The notes beneath the pieces are model-generated. The model made no database searches. It saw only the letters and a list, made by a program, of their open reading frames with translations, and was not told the DNA's origin. Shown piece by piece: positions 37,970 to 47,013 of a DNA stretch of 64,000 nt. This DNA is from Bradyrhizobium sp. WBOS07 (GTDB lineage: Bacteria; Pseudomonadota; Alphaproteobacteria; Rhizobiales; Xanthobacteraceae): assembly GCF_024585165.1 (NCBI RefSeq), contig NZ_CP029008.1:3100001-3164000 (forward strand), written 5' to 3'. Both the position numbers and the translations under genes were made by a program. Numbering within the stretch: the stretch's first letter is position 1; each line of letters opens with the position of its first letter.

Positions 37970-38098
37970 GAATGGAACTACCCCCGTAATCCCTGCATAA
38001 TCGTGCAGTGGTATTACAGTCCCCTTAATGATGATTATACCGCCGCCCCCGGCATGCTTTCCAAATCGTAAACGAGGATTCCCCTGACCGAGCCGAGC

Positions 38099-39529
38099 GT
38101 GCCGCCTATCGTCGTCTGGTTCCGCGACGACCTTCGCCTGTCCGACCATCCCGCCCTGCTTGCCGCTGCGAAGACCGGTGCGCCGGTGGTCTGCCTTTAC
38201 GTGCTCGACGACGCCCTCGCCCGACCGCCCGGCGCCGCGACGCGCTGGTGGCTGGCGCAGTCGCTGCGGGCGCTCGGTGCCGCAATCGCTGCGCGCGGCG
38301 GATCGCTCATCCTGCGCAAGGGACCGGCGGCCCGGATCATTCCGGACGTGGCGCGCGAAAGCGGTGCCCGCGCCGTCTACTGGAACGGAATTGCGCAGGC
38401 GCCGCATCAGGCCGTCGAGAGCCGGCTCGCGGCGGCGCTGGCAAAGCTCGGTGTCGATTCGCGAAGCTTCCCCGGCGATCTCCTGGCCCCGCCCTCGGCC
38501 ATCCGCACCAAGGAGGGCCGCGGCTTGCGCGTGTTCACGCCGTTCTGGCGGCGCGTGCTGTCGCTCGGCGATCCGGCAAAACCGCTGCCTGCTCCGAAAC
38601 AGCTGCGCCCCGCGCCGAAGATCGCCGGCGATGTGCTGGAGAGCTGGGGACTGGAACCAGGCAAGCCGGACTGGGCGGGCGGCCTGCGCGAAACATGGAC
38701 CCCGGGCGAGGCCTCGGCCCGGACGCGCCTGCGCGACTTCCTCGAGCACGCCGCGCGCGCCTATGTCGGCGATCGCGACCGTCCGGACCGGGACGGGACC
38801 TCGCGGCTCTCGCCGCATTTGAGGTTCGGCGAACTCAGCCCGCGCCAGATCTGGCATGCGGCACGGTTCGCGGCGGACCAGGATCCGGCACTCCGGCCCG
38901 GCATCGAAAAATTCATGAGCGAGCTCGGCTGGCGCGAGTTCTGCCGTCACCTGCTCCACGATCACCCCGACCTCGCCACCGAAAACCTGCAAGCGAATTT
39001 CGACGGCTTTCCCTGGAAGCGCGACATCAAGGCGCTCGCCGCCTGGCAACGCGGCCGCACCGGCTATCCGATCGTCGATGCCGGCCTGCGCCAGCTCTGG
39101 CACACCGGTGTGATGCATAACCGGGTGCGGATGGTGGTGGCCTCCTTCCTGGTCAAGCACCTCTTGATCGACTGGCGCGAGGGCGAGGCCTGGTTCTGGG
39201 ACACGCTGGTCGATGCGGACGCCGGCAGCAATCCCGCCAATTGGCAATGGGTCGCCGGCTGCGGCGCCGACGCGGCGCCCTATTTCCGCGTGTTCAATCC
39301 GCAGCTGCAGGGCGAGAAGTTCGATCCGGATGGAACCTATGTCCGGCGCTGGGTGCCGGAGCTGAAACAGATGCCGGCCAAGCTGATCCACCGCCCCTGG
39401 CAGGCAACGCCGATCGAGCTTGCGGGCGCAGGCATCACGCTCGGCAAGACTTATCCGCACCCGATCGTCGATCATGCCAGTGGACGCGAACGCGCGCTCG
39501 CAGCCTACGCGAAGATTCGCAAAGGTTGA
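38099..39529 (+). CDS. phrB: Deoxyribodipyrimidine photolyase (class I CPD)
   Basis: 476 aa (E. coli PhrB 472). N-terminal antenna domain ([20 protein letters not shown]) and FAD-binding domain with [57 protein letters not shown] and [17 protein letters not shown]. These are the conserved flavin-binding and DNA-contact motifs. Repairs UV-made cyclobutane dimers with blue light. GTG start at 38099. The closely following gene encodes a Lys/Ala-rich histone-like protein. Confidence 0.95.
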   Translation: MPPIVVWFRDDLRLSDHPALLAAAKTGAPVVCLYVLDDALARPPGAATRWWLAQSLRALGAAIAARGGSLILRKGPAARIIPDVARESGARAVYWNGIAQAPHQAVESRLAAALAKLGVDSRSFPGDLLAPPSAIRTKEGRGLRVFTPFWRRVLSLGDPAKPLPAPKQLRPAPKIAGDVLESWGLEPGKPDWAGGLRETWTPGEASARTRLRDFLEHAARAYVGDRDRPDRDGTSRLSPHLRFGELSPRQIWHAARFAADQDPALRPGIEKFMSELGWREFCRHLLHDHPDLATENLQANFDGFPWKRDIKALAAWQRGRTGYPIVDAGLRQLWHTGVMHNRVRMVVASFLVKHLLIDWREGEAWFWDTLVDADAGSNPANWQWVAGCGADAAPYFRVFNPQLQGEKFDPDGTYVRRWVPELKQMPAKLIHRPWQATPIELAGAGITLGKTYPHPIVDHASGRERALAAYAKIRKG

Positions 39530-39597
39530 GCGCTGCTTTGACACAATTATGAAACGCGCTATCGTCGTCGCGCCATACAAACCGTGGGGGACACGAT

Positions 39598-39903
39598 ATG
39601 GACGACGACAAGCCGATCACCGAACAGGCGATGGAGACGATCACCAATGCCGTGGAGGCGACCAAGGACGCGGCAGTCACCGCCGTCAAGAAGGTCAGGA
39701 AAGCCGCCAAGAAGGTCGCGAAGAAAGTAGCGCCGAAGAAGGCTTCCAAGAAGAAGGCCAAGAAGGCCGCGAAGAAGAGTTCGAAGAAGGCCGCCAAGAA
39801 GGCCGGCAAGAAATCCTCGAAGAAAGCGGCCAAGAAGACCGTGAAGAAGACCGCCAAGAAAGCTGCAAAGACGAAGAAGAAAGCCAAGAAGGCGAAGCGC
39901 TGA
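39598..39903 (+). CDS. Histone H1-like Lys/Ala-rich protein
   Basis: 101 aa; residues 1-35 form a short acidic/helical head ([20 protein letters not shown]), and the rest is made of KK-A-A-K and KKxSKK repeats, nearly half lysine, like the C-terminal tails of histone H1 and bacterial HctB/AlgP proteins. Probably binds DNA or RNA non-specifically. Starts 68 bases after the photolyase stop and is followed by a terminator, so co-transcription is possible. Gene is biased to AAG/GCC codons because of the repeats; reverse-strand frames in it are artefacts. Confidence 0.85.
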   Translation: MDDDKPITEQAMETITNAVEATKDAAVTAVKKVRKAAKKVAKKVAPKKASKKKAKKAAKKSSKKAAKKAGKKSSKKAAKKTVKKTAKKAAKTKKKAKKAKR

Positions 39904-39917
39904 TCGGCGCTCAGCAG

Positions 39918-39956
39918 GGTCTCCGGATGCGAGCGCCTCCGGAGACTCTTTCCTCT
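39918..39956 (+). terminator. Rho-independent terminator
   Basis: GTCTCCGGA, loop TGCGAGCGCC, TCCGGAGAC followed by TCTTTCCTCTT. Terminates the histone-like gene, 15 bases past its stop; the convergent EamA gene ends just beyond it. Confidence 0.8.
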
Positions 39957-39961
39957 TCACG

Positions 39962-40834
39962 CTAGAAGCGGCGGTTGACCACGAACACCGCAGCGGCGCA
40001 CATCGCCATGCCGGCGATCGCCAGCGCATCGAGCTTCTCGCCGAACAGCAGGTAGGCCATCAGCGCAGTCACGGCCGGCACCAGATAGAACAGGCTCGCG
40101 ACCGAGGTCGCCGCGGCGTGGCGGATCAGCCAGTAGAGCAGTCCGATCGATCCGATCGAGAGCGCCACAGCGAGCCAGGCGAGCGCGAGCACGAACTCCC
40201 GCGTCCAGTGCACCACACGGTCCTCGAACAGGAAGGCGCCGATCGTGAAGAAAATGGTGACAGCGACATATTGCACGAGATTGCCGGCGCGCCAGTCGAT
40301 CTGGTTGCAATAGCGGCGCTGATAGAGCGTGCCGAGCGTGATGCTGATCAGCGAGACCACCGAGGCGAGCCAGCCCAGCCCGGCGTCCCCGGTCATGGGA
40401 CGGTTGTGCAGGATCATCACCACGCCGCCGAGGCCGAGCACGAGCCCGGCCCATTGCACCGGCGTCACCTTCTCGCCGAGCCAGCGGTTGGCGATGGTCG
40501 AGGTCAGGATCGGCTGAAGGCCCGGGATCAGCGCGGAGAGCCCGGCAGGAATCGAATGCGCGATCGCGATCGCGGTGCCGCCAAGATAAAAGCCATGGAC
40601 GAGAATGCCCGCGACCGCGCTATGCGCGATGCCGGTGCTGTCAGGCCATTTCGGCCGCGCGAGGCCGGCGATGATCGCCATCAGGCCGACCACGATCGCC
40701 ATGCGGATGGCGAGATAGGTCAAGGGATCGGCGTTGTCGACGACGTATTTGGTGCCGATGAAGCCGGTGCTCCAGAGCAGGACGAACAGGATCGGCGCGG
40801 CGCGGGCGGTCAGGGCTTCTTGATTATGGTTCAT
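39962..40834 (-). CDS. EamA/DMT-family transporter
   Basis: 290 aa, ten predicted membrane helices in two EamA repeats (ILFVLLWSTGFIGTKY at the start of the first; TLYQRRYCNQIDWRAGNLVQY at the start of the second). The ATG at 40834 is taken as start because the family starts shortly before the first helix. DMT proteins export amino acids, nucleobases or similar solutes; substrate unknown. No operon partner. Confidence 0.88.
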   Translation of the reverse strand: MNHNQEALTARAAPILFVLLWSTGFIGTKYVVDNADPLTYLAIRMAIVVGLMAIIAGLARPKWPDSTGIAHSAVAGILVHGFYLGGTAIAIAHSIPAGLSALIPGLQPILTSTIANRWLGEKVTPVQWAGLVLGLGGVVMILHNRPMTGDAGLGWLASVVSLISITLGTLYQRRYCNQIDWRAGNLVQYVAVTIFFTIGAFLFEDRVVHWTREFVLALAWLAVALSIGSIGLLYWLIRHAAATSVASLFYLVPAVTALMAYLLFGEKLDALAIAGMAMCAAAVFVVNRRF

Positions 40835-40931
40835 TGCCGCCCTCATTGCCCCAGCGGGGGCTATGCGGCAATGCGAATTTCGTCCGGACGATGCTGCGTT
40901 GCGACGGAAACGTGCGGCTCAGCGCAGCCGC

Positions 40932-41378
40932 TCACCACTCTTCCGGACAGGGATCGACGATCTTCCAGAGCTCGACGCCGTTCTTGATCTTCTTCATGTC
41001 CGTCGTGAGCCCGCCATTGCGGCGAATCCAGTCCTTCACCGTATTGGGATAGTAGGACATCAGGTCGGAGGTCCCCTCGGAGCTGGTGACCTTGATGCCG
41101 AAGGTGAAGGCCTTGTCGTAATAGGCCTGGTGGAAACCAAGGCTTGCACGCGGCGTCACGCAGATCTTGTTCATCGGCACGATGCCGAGCACCAGCGTGC
41201 AGGCCGAATTGCAGATGCCGTCGATGATGACCCGCTCGCCCTTCTCGCGGACCCGCTTGTACTTGGCCTTGTATTCCTCGACATAGCCGCCGTGGTCGCG
41301 GGTGATATGCAGCTCGGCCCGCGCCGGCGTGGCGGCGGCGAGACAGAGCAACAGCAGGCTCAGAAGCGTGATGCGCAT
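40932..41378 (-). CDS. ClpP-like periplasmic protein (predicted Ser-hydrolase fold)
   Basis: 148 aa with a signal peptide (SLLLLCLAAATPARA). The core VIIDGICNSACTLVLGIVP resembles the crotonase/ClpP-type nucleophile loop in COG3904-like predicted periplasmic proteins (Ser in NSAC), and GFHQAYY supplies a possible His. Two cysteines flank the Ser; others near the C terminus (DPCPEEW) could pair with them. Function not known; enzymatic activity inferred only from the loop. Confidence 0.6.
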   Translation of the reverse strand: MRITLLSLLLLCLAAATPARAELHITRDHGGYVEEYKAKYKRVREKGERVIIDGICNSACTLVLGIVPMNKICVTPRASLGFHQAYYDKAFTFGIKVTSSEGTSDLMSYYPNTVKDWIRRNGGLTTDMKKIKNGVELWKIVDPCPEEW

Positions 41379-41670
41379 GGCGAGGTGACGGCGATGGCCT
41401 TCAGGAATGCACCGGCCTCGAAGGAGCCCCCAAAAGGCCGGCGACAGGATTCTTAACCGAATAGTTTTTGGTCATACTTGTGTGGGGAATTCGTTAAGCA
41501 TCCTGAGAAGGCCAAAAATGGGCAGGCCTGGCCGCCATCTCGGCAATTCTGTCACACCCACCCGGGAATCCGCGGGTTTATCCGGGATTTCCAGGCGCCG
41601 GACGGGTGCCCCGGCGGTCCGAAATGGCTATAGATGGCTGACCTATTCGCGCGGGTCCCGGAGAATCGAG

Positions 41671-41934
41671 ATGAGCAAGTTGACGCTAGTCGCCGCGGTT
41701 GCGGCCCTGTCGGCCGCAATCCTAGCCCCTGGCCTGGCGGAGGCAGGGGGTCGTCACCGGCACCACCGCGCCTATGCCAACCCGCTGCCCTACCCGATCA
41801 GCTATCTGCACAATTACGGGCCCGGCATCACCCCCGGCACCTTCGCCTACTACGACGGCCCCTCGACCAACCACTGCTACCAGAGCGCGGCCGCCTATCT
41901 CGGCCAGGACCGCCGCCGGCACCCCTGCTACTGA
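41671..41934 (+). CDS. Small secreted His-rich hypothetical protein
   Basis: 87 aa from the ATG at 41671. Signal peptide (LVAAVAALSAAILAPGLAEA), then GGRHRHHRAY, a Pro/Tyr-rich middle and CYQSAAAYLGQDRRRHPCY with two cysteines. Common in Bradyrhizobium, function unknown. Longer frame from 41407 has no ribosome-binding site and runs through an AT-rich, promoter-like stretch (41460-41520). Confidence 0.65.
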   Translation: MSKLTLVAAVAALSAAILAPGLAEAGGRHRHHRAYANPLPYPISYLHNYGPGITPGTFAYYDGPSTNHCYQSAAAYLGQDRRRHPCY

Positions 41935-41965
41935 GGGCGCCGGCGCGGCCTGTTACCGGGCGCGC

Positions 41966-42427
41966 CTATTTGGGCGTGCCCGACAGCAGCAATTGCTTCT
42001 CGATCTCGTAGACCGGCAGCTTGACGAGATCCTTGCCGACCTCGCCCTGAAGCGCCTTGCGCACAAGGTCCGAATAGTCGGCGCGGATCATGCCAAGCGC
42101 ACGCGGTGAGGCGACCATGGTCAGGGCCGTGGTCTCGCCGGAGCTGACGGCGGCATCGAGCCGGCCGGCCAGGCTTCGCAGGAAGGCGCGCTCGGCCTCG
42201 TCGTGCCAATCGGTCTGCTCGACCGAGCTGCGGGCGCCGCCCGCAGCGGCATGCAATCGTCCCGGCGCGTCGCTGCCTTGCGCGCTGGTCGACGGGTTCG
42301 GCTGCTCGTGCACCTCCTTGGTGTGAAGGTTGGGAAACATCCCGTCGCCGACGTTCTCCAGAATCAGCGCCTTGCGCCCGTCGCACACCACCAGCCAGTC
42401 GCCCTTGTCGATTCTCATTTTATCCAT
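41966..42427 (-). CDS. Host attachment-family protein
   Basis: 153 aa with the family pattern: DWLVVCDGRKALILEN at the start, a disordered middle with QPNPSTSAQGSDAPGR, then EAERAFLRSLAGRLDAAV and LTMVASPRALGMIRADY, closing in KLPVYEIEKQLL. Matches proteins annotated as 'required for attachment to host cells' in rhizobia and agrobacteria; biochemical role is unclear. Start at the ATG at 42427 with CAAGGAGAG just upstream. 40 bases after the DUF3775 gene on the same strand, so likely co-transcribed. Confidence 0.82.
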   Translation of the reverse strand: MDKMRIDKGDWLVVCDGRKALILENVGDGMFPNLHTKEVHEQPNPSTSAQGSDAPGRLHAAAGGARSSVEQTDWHDEAERAFLRSLAGRLDAAVSSGETTALTMVASPRALGMIRADYSDLVRKALQGEVGKDLVKLPVYEIEKQLLLSGTPK

Positions 42428-42466
42428 TGCAGCTCTCCTTGAAACTTGCCGACGCCGTATCCGGCA

Positions 42467-42877
42467 TCAGAGATGTTCTTCGAATTCCTCGAACGACTTG
42501 CCGAATTGCGCCATCGCCTCCTCCAGATAGTCGGCGAGCATCGGCGTGCCGATCAGGTAGGACGCCGTGCGCTCGTTGTGCGCCTGCGCGGCCTGGACAT
42601 GCAATTCGCGCCAATTGGAGAGATCGCCGTCGCCGCGACCAAGCCAGGTCAGCGCCACCAGATCGATCTGCTCGTCGACATTGAGATCGCGGATAAAGCC
42701 CGCGAGCTCCGCACGGTCTGTGGTCCCGCCGCGCCCATTGCGGCCGTAGCTCATGTCATCGTCGCCCGAGTCCAGGATGACGCCACCTCCGGCCGCCTCG
42801 CTGTCGGACCGGCGCGATTTCGAGATGACGAAGAAGACTTTCTCCGGCGAGATCGACAGATTTGGAATGACTCTCAT
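42467..42877 (-). CDS. DUF3775 protein
   Basis: 136 aa. Pattern NLSISPEKVFFVISKSRR, then GDDDMSYGRNGRGG and LAGFIRDLNVDEQIDLVALTWLGRGDG, DLSNWRELHVQAAQAHNERTASYL and a C-terminal LADYLEEAMAQFG helix, as in DUF3775 of Rhizobiales. Function unknown. ATG at 42877 has AAGGTG at suitable spacing; an alternative ATG at 42907 adds ten residues. Upstream gene of a pair with the host attachment gene. Confidence 0.8.
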   Translation of the reverse strand: MRVIPNLSISPEKVFFVISKSRRSDSEAAGGGVILDSGDDDMSYGRNGRGGTTDRAELAGFIRDLNVDEQIDLVALTWLGRGDGDLSNWRELHVQAAQAHNERTASYLIGTPMLADYLEEAMAQFGKSFEEFEEHL

Positions 42878-43114
42878 CCAATTCACCTTGCCCCGCAGTA
42901 GCCCCATGCCGCTGCCACGCAGCAACACTATGAGCCGAGGCAGACTTGCGAATTGCGCAGGATCAAGGTCGGCACGGCATTGGCCATGCGGCCAGGGCCA
43001 GCCCGACCGGGCGGGTCTGCTGAAGATCTGTTCATCAGCATTACATTTCGGCTCCGCCACAATTTGATCCGAACACCTTCGATATCCTGTTGTCCGTAAG
43101 CGGAGGAAGACATC

Positions 43115-43411
43115 ATGACTCGCAAGATTGGCCTCGTCGCCGCAAGCCTGTTCGGTGCCCTGCTCGGTGCCCTGGCGACATCGCCGACGGCGTCCGCCAT
43201 GCCTATCGCACCCAAGCCTGCAACACCTGACGTCGCCGGCGTCGAGCAGGTGCGTATGGTCTGCGACGTCTGGGGGCGCTGCTGGTGGCGCCCGAACTAC
43301 TATGGCTATTACGGGCCCCGGCCGTATTACCGGCCTCGATATTATGGGCCGCCGCGCTATTACGGGCCACGCTATTACGGCCCGCGCTATTACGGCTATC
43401 GCCGCTGGTAA
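43115..43411 (+). CDS. Small secreted Tyr/Gly-rich protein
   Basis: 98 aa. Signal peptide (LVAASLFGALLGALATSPTASA), then a short spacer with CDVWGRCWW (two cysteines) and a run of RYYGP repeats to the end. Widespread in bradyrhizobia; the role is unknown, though cell-surface or exported location is likely. RBS GGAGG at 43102-43106 upstream of the ATG. A terminator hairpin follows. Confidence 0.75.
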   Translation: MTRKIGLVAASLFGALLGALATSPTASAMPIAPKPATPDVAGVEQVRMVCDVWGRCWWRPNYYGYYGPRPYYRPRYYGPPRYYGPRYYGPRYYGYRRW

Positions 43412-43417
43412 CATGTG

Positions 43418-43446
43418 AAGGGGCCCTCCGGGGCCCCTCGCTTTTG
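43418..43446 (+). terminator. Rho-independent terminator
   Basis: GGGGCCC, loop TCC, GGGGCCCC, then TCGCTTTTG. Right after the Tyr/Gly-rich gene. Confidence 0.75.
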
Positions 43447-43536
43447 CGAGATAACATCTTGCGCCGTTGTCGCCAGCCCCGGGGCGATGGCAAGACTGAT
43501 CCAGATCAAAGATGAAACTGCCCACACCGTCATTCT

Positions 43537-43722
43537 ATGGCGATGGCCGAGTTGATCGTCTTTCGATGCCCCGAGACGGGCATGAACGTGCAGACGCATC
43601 TAGAGAAGCAGGAGAGAACGGAGGGGCGAAGCTTTGCATCCTTTGCCTGCCCCGTCTGCCCGCGGCTGCACTTCGTCGACCTCGCTACCGGAAGGCCGAT
43701 GGGCCAGGAGCGTGGACCGTGA
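43537..43722 (+). CDS. Small hypothetical protein with Cys-x2-Cys-like pairs
   Basis: 61 aa: AELIVFRCPETGMNVQTHLEK, then FACPVCPRLHFVD. Cysteines 11, 38 and 41 (numbered from the first Met) resemble half of a zinc ribbon. Small proteins of this form are common in Bradyrhizobium and unassigned. A second Met two codons in is an alternative start. Moderate confidence that it is expressed. Confidence 0.55.
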   Translation: MAMAELIVFRCPETGMNVQTHLEKQERTEGRSFASFACPVCPRLHFVDLATGRPMGQERGP

Positions 43723-43807
43723 CATTGATCCGATGGACATTATGGCATGATGTCCGCAATACTACGGCCTGAAATTCGATTTACTGGAACGCGATGTTTC
43801 GCCATTG

Positions 43808-44821
43808 ATGGCGATGCATCGACGTTCATTTGATTGTCACATTTCGGCGGCAGCCAGACCCATGTTGTTCGACGCTCTCACTCCGTCCTCAGCGCTTCAG
43901 CTGATCGGCTTTGCCGACGTCGACGCGTTTCGACCGATCGAGTCGATGGAGGACGCCCGAAGCATTCCGCTCGACATCCCGAGCTTCGCCGCGGTCCGTG
44001 CCGTCGTCTCCCTTCCGGCGTGCCGCATCATCATGATGAGATCGTTCGCGCGCATCCTGGACACGGCCTATCGGATGCCAGGCGGGATGGTGATCCTGCC
44101 GATGACCGACGATCTTCAGGCCAACTTCAAGGGCCTGGATCTCGATGCGCGCTTCTTCATTGCGCTCCGCGGCAGCGATGAATGCCATTTCGTCGAGCCG
44201 CAGACCAATCATTATGCCATGATCATCTTCTCCCCCGAGCTGGAAGACCGGGGCTGGCTCGATCGCGCCGACGATCTGCGGGCCCGTGTCGCAAACCGGC
44301 CCGCCCTGCTCCACACGCGGCAGCTCCTGCTCGACATCCTGCGGACCGCCTCGGTGCAGCCGCTCCTGTTCGAAACCACCGAGGTTGCGCTCCATCTCCA
44401 GGAGGGCTTGCTGCTCGCGCTCGACGATCTGTTTCGGATCGATTCGATGTCGGACCTGAGCGCCTCGGTGCAGGCCGAGCGGGCGATCAAGCTCGTGCAG
44501 CGGATCGACGAGTACGTCGCGGCCCGTCCCACCGCGCCGATCTATACCGCCGATCTCGCCGGCGAGTTCGGCGTCTCGATCCGGACGCTCGGCGGGGCGG
44601 TGAGCAGGGTGCGGGGCATGAGCCTGCACCAGTACATCCGGCTCAAGAGGCTGTGGGCGACCCGCGCCCGCCTCCTCAGGGGCGGCGGCGCCACGGTCGC
44701 CACGTGTGCGCGCGCCCAGGGCTTCCATCATCTGGGTGAATTTGCCGCGGCCTACCGCGCGATCTTCCACGAGATGCCCTCCGACACGCTGGCGCGTGGA
44801 CGGCAAAGCGGCGTCCGCTAG
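43808..44821 (+). CDS. AraC-family transcriptional regulator
   Basis: About 337 aa with an N-terminal effector domain of the AraC-binding-like group (PMTDDLQANFKGLDL, HYAMIIFSPE) and a C-terminal HTH pair: ADLAGEFGVSIRTLGGAVSRVRGMSLHQYIRLKRL (read in parts) then ATVATCARAQGFHHLGEFAAAYRAIFHEMPS. Start at ATG 43808 (ATG 43814 and 43862 are alternatives). Nearest neighbour is a convergent tRNA gene; no obvious target operon. Confidence 0.88.
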   Translation: MAMHRRSFDCHISAAARPMLFDALTPSSALQLIGFADVDAFRPIESMEDARSIPLDIPSFAAVRAVVSLPACRIIMMRSFARILDTAYRMPGGMVILPMTDDLQANFKGLDLDARFFIALRGSDECHFVEPQTNHYAMIIFSPELEDRGWLDRADDLRARVANRPALLHTRQLLLDILRTASVQPLLFETTEVALHLQEGLLLALDDLFRIDSMSDLSASVQAERAIKLVQRIDEYVAARPTAPIYTADLAGEFGVSIRTLGGAVSRVRGMSLHQYIRLKRLWATRARLLRGGGATVATCARAQGFHHLGEFAAAYRAIFHEMPSDTLARGRQSGVR

Positions 44822-44904
44822 GGCTGACTGACCCAGCGAGCCCTTGCGACGGTGCGCGGCCCCTCAGCTCCGGTTCGGGACATATCTGGAACGCCAATGA
44901 GGTC

Positions 44905-44981
44905 TGGCGCGCTCGGAAGGATTCGAACCTCCGACCCTCGGAATCGAAATCCGATGCTCTATCCAGCTGAGCTACGAGCGC
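44905..44981 (-). tRNA. tRNA-Arg (TCG)
   Basis: 77 bases including an encoded CCA. Minus-strand cloverleaf: acceptor GCGCTCG / CGAGCGC, D arm GCTC...GAGC, anticodon stem TCGGA / TCCGA with loop TTTCGAT (anticodon TCG, codon CGA), T arm GGAGG-TTCGAAT-CCTTC, discriminator G. Located between the AraC gene and a convergent hypothetical gene; convergent tail region has no other gene. Confidence 0.93.
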
Positions 44982-45088
44982 CTGGGCCCGATCGGGCCAG
45001 AACCGGGAAACGCCGCACCGCGGCTGGCCAAGCCAGCGCTCCGATCGGCGTTCGGATGGATTGGAATTAGCAGAGAGGCTGACCAATA

Positions 45089-45122
45089 AAAAGCCCTCCC
45101 CGCCTCGTTTCGAAGCGGGGCG
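45089..45122 (-). terminator. Rho-independent terminator
   Basis: Minus strand: GCCCCGCTTCGAAACGAGGCGGGG followed by AGGGCTTTTTATT. Serves the 45131-45658 gene, whose stop is nine bases before the stem. Confidence 0.75.
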
Positions 45123-45130
45123 TAGCGTTC

Positions 45131-45658
45131 TTACCAGGTGTTGCCGAAGAAGCCGAATTGCGGGCGCTGCGCGACCATCATCGGCCGGTCCTGCTGTTGC
45201 GGTGCCGAATACGCCCTGGCGGTCTTGCGCTTCGGCGGCTGCGCCTGAGGCGCCTGAGCAGGCTGGGCGTTCGCTTGAACCTGCGGCTTGGCATCCGCCT
45301 TGGTCGCTGCGGCGGCGCCCGCCTTCGGTGCTCCCGGCGTGAACTGGGCGAACGTCTCGCGCACCCGAGCCTTGGCCGACATCTCGGCGAGGGCTGCCGT
45401 GCTGTCCTGCACCGGCGGCTGAGGCGCAACGACAGCGGCGGTTGTCACCGCAGGCGGCCTGATCGTGGGCTGGGTGGTGTCGAGCACGACGCGCTCGGGC
45501 AGGTGGCGGTTGGAGCGAATCCGGATCAGCGGCTGGTCATTGCTTACGGTTGTGGCGACGGCCTGCGCGACCGGCTGCGATGGCAGAACGAAGTCCACTG
45601 CGAGCAGCAGTGCGAGCAAAGCTCCACCGACGAAGACGAAATATCGAAAGATTGGCAT
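45131..45658 (-). CDS. Membrane-anchored Pro/Ala-rich hypothetical protein
   Basis: 175 aa: N-terminal membrane helix (YFVFVGGALLALLLAVDFVL), a segment LIRIRSNRHLPERVVLDTTQPTIRPPA, an Ala/Pro/Gln-rich flexible middle and a C-terminal NTW tail with PQFGFFG. Common Bradyrhizobium hypothetical with one span; no catalytic motif. Ends in a terminator. Located beside the tRNA gene. Confidence 0.62.
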   Translation of the reverse strand: MPIFRYFVFVGGALLALLLAVDFVLPSQPVAQAVATTVSNDQPLIRIRSNRHLPERVVLDTTQPTIRPPAVTTAAVVAPQPPVQDSTAALAEMSAKARVRETFAQFTPGAPKAGAAAATKADAKPQVQANAQPAQAPQAQPPKRKTARAYSAPQQQDRPMMVAQRPQFGFFGNTW

Positions 45659-45829
45659 TGGCCGCGCTCCGCCCCCCGCATCCCCGCGTGGGCTCTCCGC
45701 CTCAACAGGCGATCTCTCAATTGGTTCCTGGCCCAGCCGTTCGGTTCAAATGGCGACGCGAAGTTTCTTGGCCAAGGGGTCGCGGAGTGCCGCGGAGGGT
45801 AACTTTTCCGCTACCGGAACATGCGGCCT

Positions 45830-46402
45830 TTATGCGCGGCGTGCCGCAACCAACGAACATTTCGCCTGATCAGCATTCACGTTGACGAAGCCGACGGGTA
45901 TCCGCGCGAAGGTCTTGCGGCTCTTCATGCCGACAGGGTCGGCCAGCACGCGACTGCGATCGGTGAGATGGCTACCATCACGCCGCGCGAAGGCGCAGAC
46001 GATCTCGACATCCTTTACGGCATAGTCATTGTCGTTTCGCAGCGTGAACGTCACCAAGGCTTTCGAGCCGAGGCCGCCGCGACGCCAGGTCTGCGAAGAA
46101 ATCCTGAGACGACCAAGGTCCGCCATGGCCGGGACCTGAGCTTCGGAAGCCAGCGACGCCAACGCGGCCGGATCGTCCGAAGGAGCCGTCTCGACGGCTG
46201 CCACCTCCGACCTGACCTGCTCGGCGCTGTTGCCTTTGGACAGAGGCAGCAGCATCCAGACGCCGCAGCCGACGATGATGGCGGCCAGCATCCACAGCAG
46301 GCTGCGGCCGAATGAGACGCTCGCGATCGTGACGGCCCGCGCCAGTCGCTCGCCGGTCCCGGCAAAGCGCCCCAATCCGATCCGGTCGAGCCTGGCGTTC
46401 AT
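45830..46402 (-). CDS. Membrane protein with C-terminal periplasmic domain, unknown
   Basis: 190 aa from the ATG at 46402 (GGTGA nearby); a GTG at 46450 is an alternative giving 206 aa. A helix (FGRSLLWMLAAIIVGCGVWMLL) is followed by a linker and a beta-rich domain (SKALVTFTLRNDNDYAVKDVEIVCAFARRDG) with DRSRVLADPVGMKSRKTF, resembling extracellular FxLYD-like beta domains. Function unknown. Divergent from the small glyoxalase gene. Confidence 0.6.
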   Translation of the reverse strand: MNARLDRIGLGRFAGTGERLARAVTIASVSFGRSLLWMLAAIIVGCGVWMLLPLSKGNSAEQVRSEVAAVETAPSDDPAALASLASEAQVPAMADLGRLRISSQTWRRGGLGSKALVTFTLRNDNDYAVKDVEIVCAFARRDGSHLTDRSRVLADPVGMKSRKTFARIPVGFVNVNADQAKCSLVAARRA

Positions 46403-46581
46403 TTGCTTCACCGATCGCAGCCGAAGCCGTCGGACGACGGAATGGGCCACTGCTTACCTTAATCCGGAAGACGACCTAAGGTTCCCGCCCGCTTGCGAAT
46501 CCGGCAAGGACGGTGGCGATCGCCGACCACGGCCGCTAACATGCACTGCAATATCGCGAAGCAGCATCGGGAGACATCGAA

Positions 46582-46965
46582 ATGCCAGTCGTCACTTGGG
46601 ATCACGTCCACCTGCGCAGCCCCGATCCGGAGGCGACCGCAGCCTGGCTGCGGGACATCCTCGGTGGCGAGATCGTCCACGCGCCGGGACGGATCGACGT
46701 GAATCTTGGCGGTGCCAGGATCTTCATCGCGCCGCTCGAGGGCGACGGCGCGGTCAACCCGCCGCCTCCGCACCCGCATCAGGGCCTCGACCATTTCGGG
46801 CTGACGGTGAAGGACATCGATGCCGTCGCGGCCGAGATCAAGGCCAAGGGCGTCACCTTCACGCGCGAGCCGACCACGATCCGGCCCGGGGTGCGCATCT
46901 GCTTCATCCGCGGCCCCGAAGGCATCTCCATCGAGCTGCTCGAGCGGGACACAAAATATACCTGA
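46582..46965 (+). CDS. VOC-family (glyoxalase-like) protein
   Basis: 127 aa single VOC domain: VTWDHVHLRSPDPEATAAWLRDILG with His9/His11, a substrate loop with HPHQGLDHFGLTVKD, and the closing Glu in ISIELLER. Metal site residues (His, His, Glu) are present, but the substrate is not inferable; relatives include fosfomycin-resistance and glyoxalase-type proteins. RBS GGGAGA. Followed by a 304-base gap containing a degenerate palindrome and no gene. Confidence 0.82.
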   Translation: MPVVTWDHVHLRSPDPEATAAWLRDILGGEIVHAPGRIDVNLGGARIFIAPLEGDGAVNPPPPHPHQGLDHFGLTVKDIDAVAAEIKAKGVTFTREPTTIRPGVRICFIRGPEGISIELLERDTKYT

Positions 46966-47013
46966 CACCGCGCATGCCGCGTCGACCCACCGGGCAACAT
47001 GCAGCCAACGCGG

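Noticed and set aside
37970..39580. Upstream extension of the chemoreceptor frame (long open frame on the minus strand)
   Set aside because: It runs across the photolyase gene antisense; protein is Arg/Ala/Gly-rich with no family motif. Photolyase motifs on the other strand are clear.
44852..45070. Frame across the tRNA gene
   Set aside because: The tRNA cloverleaf explains this segment; the frame is a common false gene over tRNA sequences.
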